A stretch of DNA of 64,000 nucleotides from a virus, in IMG/VR virus record IMGVR_UViG_3300017963_000018, positions 1 through 64,000 of that record. The stretch is one strand, 5' to 3'. The translations under genes and the position numbers were made by a program. How positions within the stretch are numbered: the first letter of the stretch is position 1; the number at the start of each line of letters is the position of its first letter. The notes under the pieces were generated by a model that was given only the letters and a program-made list of their open reading frames with translations, searched no databases and was not told where the DNA came from. Shown piece after piece: positions 56,339 through 64,000 of the stretch.

Positions 56339-59300
56339 TGGCTGGAACATTTGAAGTAGGGTCCATACTTGCAAAATTTAAAGCAGACCCAACTGCTTTA
56401 ACTGCTAATCTAAAGCAAGCTGGACAAGCGATCGCAGCTTTTGCCAAAAGGCTAAAAGACCGCCTTAAGCAGACAAAGATTCAGTTCTTAGACGCTAAGG
56501 GGATCAAGGCGAAGCTTGGCGTCATTACGAAACAGTTCACCGCTTTTGCAAAAACAGCGACTAAAGCGTTAGGAAAAATCACATTAAAGATTTCCCTTAA
56601 GGCCTTTAAGCTTGGACTAAGGGGTGCAACGAGGGCTGCCAAGCTTGCCGCGAAAACTATCAAGAAAGGGTTCGCTGGGGTAAACGCCGTCTTCAGCAAA
56701 TTGCGCGGGGCGATGTTTAGCCTACAAGGCCTCCTTGCGACTGTAGGTGCCGCCTTCACTGGGATGTCACTTATCCGGCGGGCGGAGGATATAGATACGC
56801 TATCTATAGCCTTCCAGAACTTATCAAGGTCGGTAGGAGCTACGGCGGATGCATTCTTAGTTGATTTGCGGGCTGCTACGAAGGGAACGGTATCTGATCT
56901 TGACTTAATGCGGACAACTAACAACGCCGTGTTGCTAGGTGTCGTAAAGGGGCAAAAGGAGTTTGCTGAATTAGCGACGATCGCACGTAGATTAGGTCGT
57001 GCCGTTGGGCGGGATACCGTAAACGCTATCAATGACTTAGCCGTTGGTATTGGTCGCCAAAGTCGTCTGATTCTTGACAACCTGGGTCTTATTGTAAAGG
57101 TCGGGGACGCGAATGCAGCATATGCCGCGAAGTTAGGGAAAACCGTAGAACAGCTCACCGACGCGGAAAGGCGTACTGGGTTTTTTAACGCTGCAATTGA
57201 AGCCGGGCGAAAGAAGATTGCTGAGTTGGGCCCTGATGTAGACACCTTATCCGATTCTTGGGGGAAGTTTACGGCCTCCTTGTCAAATGTTATTGACGTT
57301 ATCGCAAAAGCATTTGTCGGCGGTGGCGCGTTCTCCGCTGTAGGGAATTGGCTGACTGAAAACGAAAAGCGCATAGGAGCGTTTGCCGGTTTTATTGCCC
57401 GTACTGTAAAGAATTTGGTAGGAATCTTTGCCGGGCTATATGCAGATCTGTTTGGCGCTGGCAACAGGAAGGACTTTATAAAGGCCGCAATTGATTTTGT
57501 TGTTGATGGGGTTGAGTTTGTCCTACGGGCTGCCACAAAGACATTACTACTGGGCTTACGGATTTTGTTTTCCAAAGCAGCGGCTGTTGTATTCAAATTA
57601 GTCGCATCTATCTTTGCTGAGTTGGGAAATCGTGTTGTTGAACAGATTGCTATTTTAATGAATAAGGCAATAGCTTACTTCAAAACAGCTATAACAAAAA
57701 TTCGTGCAAAGATCCCAGGTGTAAACAAGCTGTTTGGGTTAGATGACCCGAAGGCACTTGACGCAGCTTTGAAATCTATAGAACAAGAGGCAGAACGTCG
57801 CGCAGGAAATATTCGCAAGAATGCGGCCAAGAATGCCAAACAGATTGCTGCAATTATCGACGTGACTATAGATGAGGTCAGTGAGGAGCTGGCGGGGTTA
57901 GCAGAAGAGATAGCGAGCACTTTTGACGGGCAGTCAATCGCACGGCAGCAAAACCGCTTTGTCGGGGCAATTACAAGTAGCATTGACGCGATAAAGAAAC
58001 AGTGGGACCGGTTAGGATTAGAATTGAAAGATCCTTTTGCAGGGTTCTCCACAATACAGACACAAAGGGAGATTGCGCAGTTAGGAAAGGTTTTTACGAA
58101 GATTGTTAAGCTTAGGGCTGCTGGGATCCAAGCGGCGCCGGAGCTAATAACTGAAGCCGACGTAGAAGCCTCCGGAAAACGGCTAAAAGAATTCGAGAAG
58201 TATATCCTAGATATCAATAAGCTGTTTGTGGACCTGAAGAAGGCCCCGGAGGAAGCGCAGGCGGCGATTGCCAACGAGTTTAGGTTTGCTATTGCTGGGC
58301 TCAATTCCACCTTACGGGATAGCGCTGAGGAAACATTAAATTCTGCGCAGTCTATCTTGAAGCAGAAGAGTGCTGCGGAAGCTTCTGCTCATACCCTGCA
58401 AGGTCTTCGAAAACAACTAGTTGAGTCTATGCAGTCTATTAGCGACCAGGCTGCGGCGGGCGAAACGGCTGAAAAGAGTCTTTTGGCAACGGCTGATGCG
58501 CTTATCGAGCAGGCCGAAGCCAGTGGCCAAGCAGTCGGAGTATTAAAGGAGTTGCGGCAGGAAGTGGCGGCTACAGCTACGGCCATGTCGGCATTCGAGG
58601 AGGGCGCCGGCACTACAGCCTTCCAGGTGGGGCGTCAGTTCCGCGTCGAAATGCTTGGTGTTGTCGAAGCTATGATTGGTCAAAGACAGGCTACAGGAGA
58701 ATCGACAGAAGACTTAGAGAAGCTACGGCGTGCTTTTGATCATGCAGCGGGGGGTTTTGAAAGTTTTGCCGGAAGCATTGATAGTCAATCTGGAGCCCTG
58801 GAGGGGTTGAAGAACAGTCTCAAGGGAAGCTTGTCGGCAATGAGTAACCAAGCGGCTGCGGCGGGCCTTGCTTCTGACGCTGCTGTTGAAATGCGGCAAC
58901 GGCTATTTGAGGCGATAGATGCTTTCGGGGCACAAACAGTGGCTGTCGTTGATACCGAGCACACCATAAACGGGTTACGGGAAACTGTTAGTCGATTCTT
59001 AACAATATTCAAAACAACAGAAACGGTTCTTAAGTCCACCGGCGAAGAAACCATGTTAACGGCGGATCAGTTAAAGATCTTTATCGAGCGCATGAACAAG
59101 GCGAAGAATGACGCGGTGTTGTGGGCGGGAGCCATGAACAACAACCAGGATGTTCTTCAGTCTTTCAAGAATGCGATCTCCTCCGCTTTCGGCGATTTGT
59201 CAAAGGATATTGGAAAAGACGCACTGGGGAGTATTCAGAAACAAGTAGAAGCTTCCCTGGAAGGGTTTAAAGACTTCGGGGATGTCACAACGGACATTTC

Positions 59301-61083
59301 TAAGACAGCTGCGGACTTAAGGCTACAGCTACAAACGATTGTTAAATCGATTCTGGACGCACAAATCGCCGTTGCTAAGTCTAACCCTAAGTTGGAGTCT
59401 TTGCGGAAGAAGCTTGAAGATCTGCGAGAAGAGGCGGTGAAGGGGATTGACGTAGAGGCCGCCATTAAGGCAGCAACAGCCCCACGATTTTTTGATTCCC
59501 AACAATTAGACCAGATACTTACCCCCTTCAAGGCGGCCCTGCCTAAGCTCCGGATTGATATTGACACAGAAGGGCTCGAAGGTGCCGAGAAGGACTTGCA
59601 GGTATTTATTGGCACGTTACGCGCAGCAATCCTTGACCCTAAGCTAGACGCTGAGTTACGGGCTCGTAAGGCAAGCTTTGACGAAGTCTTTAACGCGATA
59701 CTTGAGAAGGTGGCGCCGGAGAAGCGAACAAACCTCCGGAAGTTCAAGGAAGAATTTGCCGACATGTTGCGCCAAAGGGACGCAGCGAAGGAGGCTGCCG
59801 AGGCGGTTAAGGCTTTGGAGCAGCTGGAATACGAGTTAAAGAAACTTGACGCGCAGGTTGAGGTTTCCGAAGGAACCCTGGGACAACTTGGGCAACAATT
59901 CAAGAATCTGCAGATAGCCTTAGAGAAAGCGATTGAGAAACTGCCTGCCGAAAAGATTGACGAGTTTCGGAAGAAGTATGCTCAAATGGCCGAGGCTTTG
60001 GCACGGGTGGAGATAGCAAAAGTAAACCAGCGCTTTGAAGACTTCCAGGATCAAATGGCCTTGGCCACAGAAGCCACAAGTCGCGAAGCTATACAGATCC
60101 GCAACCTGGCGGAAGCGCTTAGTCAGTTTAAGAATGATTTACGTGAAGCGGGCTTTTCGGAAGAAAAACAGATTAAGCTTCTTGAAGACATGAGGGGGAA
60201 GACCATAGAACTTCAGAAATCTATAGGCATGTCGAAGTTCGTTCAGTCTATCGAGGAGTTAAAGGATCGGACCGCCGACGCGAAGTTTGAGCTGGAGCAA
60301 TTAGGCCGTACCGAGTTGGATCAGCGACTGGCTGACATTGATCGTGAAATGTTAGAAATGCGGGATTCTGCCCTGCAGGCGACTGACGCACTGTTAGCAC
60401 ATGCCGAGGCTGCCGGCATGGACGAGGCCCAAATATCTTCGCTTAGAGATCGGGTCCGGGAGCTACGAGAGAACTTTAACAAACAAGCCGGGGCCTTGAA
60501 GAAACAAGAGGTTAACGTTTCCCAGGCAGTAAGCCTTAAGGAATCTGCGGCCGAGTTATCCGGGACAGTGACCGACGCTTTCTCAAATGCATTAATGGAC
60601 GCGTTCGAGTCTGGGGAATCATTTGCCAAGCAATGGGCAAACATTGCCGCAGGGTTCTTTAAAAATTCCATGACAAAGGCATTTGACTTCTTGCAGGAAC
60701 AGTTGTCACTCGCCTTTGAAAAGGCTTTCGGATCGATAGGTATAGGTGCCGCCGGTGGGGCTTTAGTATCTGGCCTTCTTGGTCTTGCCGGGGGAATTTA
60801 TGGCGCATTGAAATCAAATAGGACAAGTACGGTTGACGACTTCGAAGAGTCAGTCAACTCGTCTGAGGCCGTGAGAGGCGTTGTAGCGGGCCCTACTAAC
60901 GTTGCGATATCAGCTGTGGGTGACAGCCTAAAGAACGCTCTCCGGACGACAGAGGTGCTTCTGGAGCGAATTGCAATAGCTGTTGAGTTCGGCGGTTACG
61001 GGGGAGGCGGTGGACCCGGGCCTGGTGGTGGCGGATTGCAGAATAACGCAATTATGCCATTGTCGACAAGTACCGCTAGTTAG
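56338..61083 (+). CDS. Tape measure protein
   Basis: At 1581 residues this is the longest helical protein, directly after the frameshift gene. It has a basic N-terminal region, Gly/Ala-rich hydrophobic segments at about 347-367 and 403-425 and again near the end (about 1470-1490), and long coiled regions with Leu/Ala/Glu heptads. Length sets tail length; at about 1.5 angstrom per residue the tail would be very roughly 0.2 micrometre (inference). No lysozyme or peptidase motif was recognised. Confidence 0.9.
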   Translation: MAGTFEVGSILAKFKADPTALTANLKQAGQAIAAFAKRLKDRLKQTKIQFLDAKGIKAKLGVITKQFTAFAKTATKALGKITLKISLKAFKLGLRGATRAAKLAAKTIKKGFAGVNAVFSKLRGAMFSLQGLLATVGAAFTGMSLIRRAEDIDTLSIAFQNLSRSVGATADAFLVDLRAATKGTVSDLDLMRTTNNAVLLGVVKGQKEFAELATIARRLGRAVGRDTVNAINDLAVGIGRQSRLILDNLGLIVKVGDANAAYAAKLGKTVEQLTDAERRTGFFNAAIEAGRKKIAELGPDVDTLSDSWGKFTASLSNVIDVIAKAFVGGGAFSAVGNWLTENEKRIGAFAGFIARTVKNLVGIFAGLYADLFGAGNRKDFIKAAIDFVVDGVEFVLRAATKTLLLGLRILFSKAAAVVFKLVASIFAELGNRVVEQIAILMNKAIAYFKTAITKIRAKIPGVNKLFGLDDPKALDAALKSIEQEAERRAGNIRKNAAKNAKQIAAIIDVTIDEVSEELAGLAEEIASTFDGQSIARQQNRFVGAITSSIDAIKKQWDRLGLELKDPFAGFSTIQTQREIAQLGKVFTKIVKLRAAGIQAAPELITEADVEASGKRLKEFEKYILDINKLFVDLKKAPEEAQAAIANEFRFAIAGLNSTLRDSAEETLNSAQSILKQKSAAEASAHTLQGLRKQLVESMQSISDQAAAGETAEKSLLATADALIEQAEASGQAVGVLKELRQEVAATATAMSAFEEGAGTTAFQVGRQFRVEMLGVVEAMIGQRQATGESTEDLEKLRRAFDHAAGGFESFAGSIDSQSGALEGLKNSLKGSLSAMSNQAAAAGLASDAAVEMRQRLFEAIDAFGAQTVAVVDTEHTINGLRETVSRFLTIFKTTETVLKSTGEETMLTADQLKIFIERMNKAKNDAVLWAGAMNNNQDVLQSFKNAISSAFGDLSKDIGKDALGSIQKQVEASLEGFKDFGDVTTDISKTAADLRLQLQTIVKSILDAQIAVAKSNPKLESLRKKLEDLREEAVKGIDVEAAIKAATAPRFFDSQQLDQILTPFKAALPKLRIDIDTEGLEGAEKDLQVFIGTLRAAILDPKLDAELRARKASFDEVFNAILEKVAPEKRTNLRKFKEEFADMLRQRDAAKEAAEAVKALEQLEYELKKLDAQVEVSEGTLGQLGQQFKNLQIALEKAIEKLPAEKIDEFRKKYAQMAEALARVEIAKVNQRFEDFQDQMALATEATSREAIQIRNLAEALSQFKNDLREAGFSEEKQIKLLEDMRGKTIELQKSIGMSKFVQSIEELKDRTADAKFELEQLGRTELDQRLADIDREMLEMRDSALQATDALLAHAEAAGMDEAQISSLRDRVRELRENFNKQAGALKKQEVNVSQAVSLKESAAELSGTVTDAFSNALMDAFESGESFAKQWANIAAGFFKNSMTKAFDFLQEQLSLAFEKAFGSIGIGAAGGALVSGLLGLAGGIYGALKSNRTSTVDDFEESVNSSEAVRGVVAGPTNVAISAVGDSLKNALRTTEVLLERIAIAVEFGGYGGGGGPGPGGGGLQNNAIMPLSTSTAS

Positions 61084-61091
61084 GAGTCAAA

Positions 61092-62012
61092 ATGTCTGAG
61101 ACTTTCTATTACGTCGGTGAGGTTCGAAAGGGTGACAAGATCCAGGTGCCGATTGAAACCGTTGGCTTAGGCTGGACGCCGGGATATTTTGACATTGTCG
61201 ATAATGACAGTATGACAATATTGAAGGCGGACCAGGCGGTAACTTCAAACCCAACGGACCTGTACGGCGTTAGCTTTGTCAGCTTTGAGATTGCCGATGA
61301 GTTTCTCGGGCCGGGGAGCACGCGAAGTCTTACTTTCTACGAAGGTCGGAGTTATACGATCTTAATTAAGGAAAACGCTGGGCAATTTGGAACCGATAAC
61401 ACCAATCGTTTCCTTTGCCATTTTCGAATAGCAGCGGATCCCAAACAAACCTATCTGGGTTCTGTTGAATATGGAAAAACCTTTCGGTTTATGCACCGTG
61501 AGGAAGCTAACACGTCGCTATACTTTGACGTGATAAATCCTGAGAATGGGTCAATCGTTCTTGGGAATACTGCCATGTCTGGGCCTGAACCTGGAAACCG
61601 TACATATCGGGGGGAATTTAATTCCGAGACATTAAGCCTGACAATTGGCCGAACGTATTACATCCGGGTCAAAAACCAAGCGGTAGATGACCCAAATTTG
61701 GATTGGCTGTATTCGTTCACAGTCACGCCACCGTTAGAACAGTGGATGCAGCGTCTTCTGGCGGCGGGTGGCGAAAATGTTGTCATGGATAATTTCTCAT
61801 ACGATCAGGCTGGGAATATTCTCGGCCTGCGGGTTAGGCATTTTTCAACGGCTTCAGGTGCGCAAAATGCAACACCCGGTGTCACTGATCCCGAGCCCGA
61901 TGAGATCTCTTCCTATATCGTAGAACAAGAACATAATGTTGCCCGCAACGTGAGGACGTTGCATAGGGCGTATCTCGAATATGAATCGGATAGTGTACCG
62001 GGGGAAGGTTAA
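61092..62012 (+). CDS. Hypothetical distal tail protein, 306 aa
   Basis: The 306 residues begin with two or three beta-sandwich-like repeats (GDKIQVPIETVGLGWTPGYF; LGSVEYGKTFRFMHREEANT) of about 95 residues each, followed by a helical end. It is the first gene after the tape measure, where distal tail or baseplate parts lie. No family is recognised. Its stop overlaps the next start. Confidence 0.5.
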   Translation: MSETFYYVGEVRKGDKIQVPIETVGLGWTPGYFDIVDNDSMTILKADQAVTSNPTDLYGVSFVSFEIADEFLGPGSTRSLTFYEGRSYTILIKENAGQFGTDNTNRFLCHFRIAADPKQTYLGSVEYGKTFRFMHREEANTSLYFDVINPENGSIVLGNTAMSGPEPGNRTYRGEFNSETLSLTIGRTYYIRVKNQAVDDPNLDWLYSFTVTPPLEQWMQRLLAAGGENVVMDNFSYDQAGNILGLRVRHFSTASGAQNATPGVTDPEPDEISSYIVEQEHNVARNVRTLHRAYLEYESDSVPGEG

Positions 62013-62359
62013 TGCAAATCTTAGAACAACTAATGGAGCAAGCACCATGGGCAGGCGCGTTATTGGCCCTTGTTGTAATTTTTGTGCGGTATTTGGTTAA
62101 AAGGGACGCGGCACATAATGAAACAATCAAGTCAATCGTTGATAGGCATGACGCGCAAACGTCGAGCATTTGTGACAATTTTAGCGAGCACAACGAGCGC
62201 TGCCTGGCAAAACAAGAAGAGTCACTACGGGCGACAGAAAGGAATTCACTGTTGTTAGAAGAAGTTAAGTCTGTGTGTAATCGGCTAAATGAATCTATCG
62301 TTGATTGCCAAAAGACACAGACATTGATAAGGGAAAATACATCGAAACCGGCAGGATAA
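62012..62359 (+). CDS. Single-helix membrane protein with coiled coil, 115 aa
   Basis: ATG 62012 overlaps the previous stop. Residues about 13-29 (WAGALLALVVIFVRYLV) form a membrane helix, and the rest is a polar coiled coil with three Cys. The layout 'N-terminal helix, then coil' is that of BhlA/UviB-type holin-like proteins. In a tail region it could be a second holin or an antiholin-like part. Confidence 0.5.
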   Translation: MQILEQLMEQAPWAGALLALVVIFVRYLVKRDAAHNETIKSIVDRHDAQTSSICDNFSEHNERCLAKQEESLRATERNSLLLEEVKSVCNRLNESIVDCQKTQTLIRENTSKPAG

Positions 62360-63294
62360 TGTCTGTATTCGGAATATTAAATAGAGCCTATCACAATAAC
62401 AAACAAGCTATCCCCTACGATAACGGGGCAGGCCTGGACCCGATAGGGAAGTACGTTCCCACGGCATATCAGGGGACAGCGCAGGTCACTGATATATATA
62501 GATATGGCAGCGACGTTCAGGGCGGCCGTTTGCGAATGGTCGTCCTTGATCGCGCGCCAATGGATCAAGGCCCAGGGGCAAATGACACGTTCTATCTATA
62601 CTCGGCTGCTACGGCTGATGTAGATGGGGAGTTTGTTGTTTGGCAACTTGAAGATAGCGACGCAACTAAATGGCTCTATTTAGACAACACGAATCCGCCG
62701 AAGGCCACAGTAGGAACCGATCATTGGGAGCCCGATGATGCGTGGGTATATTTTGCGCCGACGAGCAAAGGAGATATTTACGTGGACCCGTTAAGAGTAA
62801 TATCACATCCCTCGTTTCGGCAAGTAGAGGGCGAGGGGATATACACCTATCCGTTTAATCCGGATATCACCCGCAATTTTGCGTATCACCCCACAACCAA
62901 AGTGGATGGGGTTCTCCAGCGAACGCTATCCTCTAATGTGTTTGTCGCGCAACCGCAATATGAAGAAGATATTATTATCACTGAGATATGGTTGGGTGGC
63001 GGTGCCCGTTTGTCGACGTTGGCGGAGATGTTCCGAACGCTTTATCAATATTGGGTGACAATCCCCGACGTGGGGGAATCTTTAGGCTGGGAGCCAAGGG
63101 ATCGAACCTCCGATCGGTTTCTGGTTCAAATTGTGCGCATTCAATTGGGTGGCTTAGATTTTGAGTATCAAGAAGTTAGGCAGCATGCGCAGACAAACCA
63201 AAACGCTTATTTAAATAAGCAGTTGACGTTACAAATGAAGTTATCGAAAAGAACTACTCCGCCCATAGGACAGATTACGTTAGAGGGCCGGTAA
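62359..63294 (+). CDS. Hypothetical tail protein, 311 aa
   Basis: ATG 62359 overlaps the previous stop. The 311 residues are mostly beta (YVPTAYQGTAQVTDIYRYGSD..., VEGEGIYTYPFNPDITRNFA) with a helical C-terminal third (LAEMFRTLYQYWVTI). It is probably a distal tail or baseplate component. No family is recognised. Confidence 0.5.
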   Translation: MSVFGILNRAYHNNKQAIPYDNGAGLDPIGKYVPTAYQGTAQVTDIYRYGSDVQGGRLRMVVLDRAPMDQGPGANDTFYLYSAATADVDGEFVVWQLEDSDATKWLYLDNTNPPKATVGTDHWEPDDAWVYFAPTSKGDIYVDPLRVISHPSFRQVEGEGIYTYPFNPDITRNFAYHPTTKVDGVLQRTLSSNVFVAQPQYEEDIIITEIWLGGGARLSTLAEMFRTLYQYWVTIPDVGESLGWEPRDRTSDRFLVQIVRIQLGGLDFEYQEVRQHAQTNQNAYLNKQLTLQMKLSKRTTPPIGQITLEGR

Positions 63295-64000
63295 ATGCCG
63301 AGCGAGAAGACATTAGTTCAGGGTAACCCCACATTAGACAAGATGTCGGCGCGTCTTGGATTGGCTGGCGCTGGTGTCTTAGGTCCGATCTTGAAGGGGC
63401 TGGCTGCGACGGTGTCGATTACAACACAGAAAGACGAGATCTTAGATACAGTACGTGTCTATGACGATCACCTATTTGATTCTTCATTAACGGGTACGCT
63501 TGAGAATGTGGGCGATGGTGTTACTCAATGGACAAAGGATATAGTCTTTGGGACCGATACCAGTTATGGGCTATCCGGCGCGAATGCTGTTCGCAATTAC
63601 CTTGAATGGGATGTCCGGAAAAAGACTATTCCCAACCCTTCAGACGAGCCTTCTTCCTACGCGGTAGACCGTGCATATTTCGATGACACCCGCAATTACA
63701 CAGAAGAAACGGGGGTTAGTGCTTCCGACGCAACCGTGCGGGAAATGTCAGGGCTAACGTTTCGGGAGGAGAAGAAGTGGGTCTATATCGTTGATGATTC
63801 CGGCTGGTTGAAAATTGTCGACAAAGACGGGACACAGGTAGGAAGCAATATTGAGCTTCCCGCTTCGTTAGGGTTTTCTGACCCTGAAGCTGTTGTGTAT
63901 ATGGGTAGTGATCGGTTTGCCGTGTTGGATGAGGGAAGTTATGGCGTTAGGAATCCCCGTATATTCCTTTTTCATTTAACAGAAGACCAGACTGAAATAT
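63295..64000 (+). CDS. Tail-associated protein with SdiA-regulated-like propeller repeat (3'-partial)
   Basis: ATG 63295 follows the previous stop directly and the frame is open to the window end (235 residues seen). The first 150 residues are mixed. From about residue 150, REMSGLTFREEKKWVYIVDDSG, then DPEAVVYMGSDRFAVLDEGS and PRIFLFHLTEDQTE match part 432-530 of the giant protein at 42565 (DEVSGICHAIDRDYIAVVDD, VEGIVYVG, CILDEG). So the propeller-like domain occurs twice in this phage. Confidence 0.6.
   Translation, partial: MPSEKTLVQGNPTLDKMSARLGLAGAGVLGPILKGLAATVSITTQKDEILDTVRVYDDHLFDSSLTGTLENVGDGVTQWTKDIVFGTDTSYGLSGANAVRNYLEWDVRKKTIPNPSDEPSSYAVDRAYFDDTRNYTEETGVSASDATVREMSGLTFREEKKWVYIVDDSGWLKIVDKDGTQVGSNIELPASLGFSDPEAVVYMGSDRFAVLDEGSYGVRNPRIFLFHLTEDQTEI

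Noticed and set aside
56481-60671. Several - strand frames opposite the tape measure
   Set aside because: They are typical shadows of an Ala/Lys/Glu-rich helical gene and lack start signals.
1-64000. CRISPR arrays, insertion sequences, integrase or attachment sites
   Set aside because: No spaced direct-repeat array, transposase or recombinase motif was found; the only tandem repeats are the 39-bp triple and the Ser/Thr codon repeats.

Overview
This window looks like part of a tailed double-stranded DNA virus (caudovirus) genome. Every supported gene is on the + strand, most are separated by a few bases or share ATGA/TAATG overlaps, and the window holds a full virion-building set: terminase, portal, scaffold, P22-type coat, minor head proteins, connectors, tail tube, a -1 frameshift tail chaperone and a 1581-residue tape measure. 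The long tape measure, tail tube and chaperone point to a siphovirus-like tail. A Gram-negative-type host is suggested by a candidate u-spanin with a lipobox and a C-terminal membrane helix, by a second small lipoprotein, and by an outer-membrane beta-barrel-like protein. The host cannot be named from the sequence.

Layout. (1) 1-9,356: small early or accessory genes. They start behind a sigma70-type promoter (TTGACA, 16 nt, TATACT) whose -10 is overlapped by a perfect 8+8 inverted repeat, and the first two genes encode small ribbon-helix-helix-like proteins. A beta-barrel gene interrupted by an in-frame TGA, a ParB/DGQHR-like protein, a DNA adenine/cytosine-N4-type methyltransferase, small membrane proteins, zinc-ribbon proteins and a three-copy 39-bp tandem repeat follow. 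(2) 9,554-10,180: candidate u-spanin and holin. (3) 10,189-17,206: small terminase, a glycosyltransferase, a methyltransferase, large terminase, portal, scaffold, coat protein, then a strong terminator. (4) 17,281-41,962: a block of about 25 kb in which nearly every recognisable gene acts on sugars. It holds two sulfotransferases, a sugar nucleotidyltransferase, a HAD phosphatase, a GHMP sugar kinase, CMP-nonulosonate synthetase (neuA-like), nonulosonate synthase (neuB-like), an SDR epimerase, five DUF115/GT42-like putative transferases, three GT-B and two GT-A glycosyltransferases, and eleven SAM methyltransferases (a twelfth, and a fourth GT-B enzyme, lie upstream among the packaging genes). 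(5) 41,963-48,981: a leader RNA with a predicted pseudoknot over the ribosome-binding site, a small gene, and a 2138-residue modular protein. Its beta-helix-like, propeller, jelly-roll and metallophosphoesterase domains are joined by long Ser/Thr-rich mucin-like linkers. (6) 48,991-64,000: head-tail connectors, minor head proteins, tail tube, frameshifted chaperone, tape measure and distal tail genes, the last one cut by the window edge.

How it may work together (inference). The glycan block sits inside the structural operon, directly upstream of a Ser/Thr-repeat protein that is an obvious O-glycosylation substrate, and its last gene is a GT-A enzyme with a region like polypeptide GalNAc-transferases. 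The simplest reading is that the phage makes an activated nonulosonic acid and possibly an activated heptose. It would then build a sulfated, heavily methylated glycan and put it on its own virion protein, giving a phage 'mucin'. Remodelling of the host surface glycan is the main alternative. Enzymes not seen in the window (UDP-GlcNAc 2-epimerase, heptose isomerase, PAPS supply, endolysin) would have to come from the host or from elsewhere in the genome.
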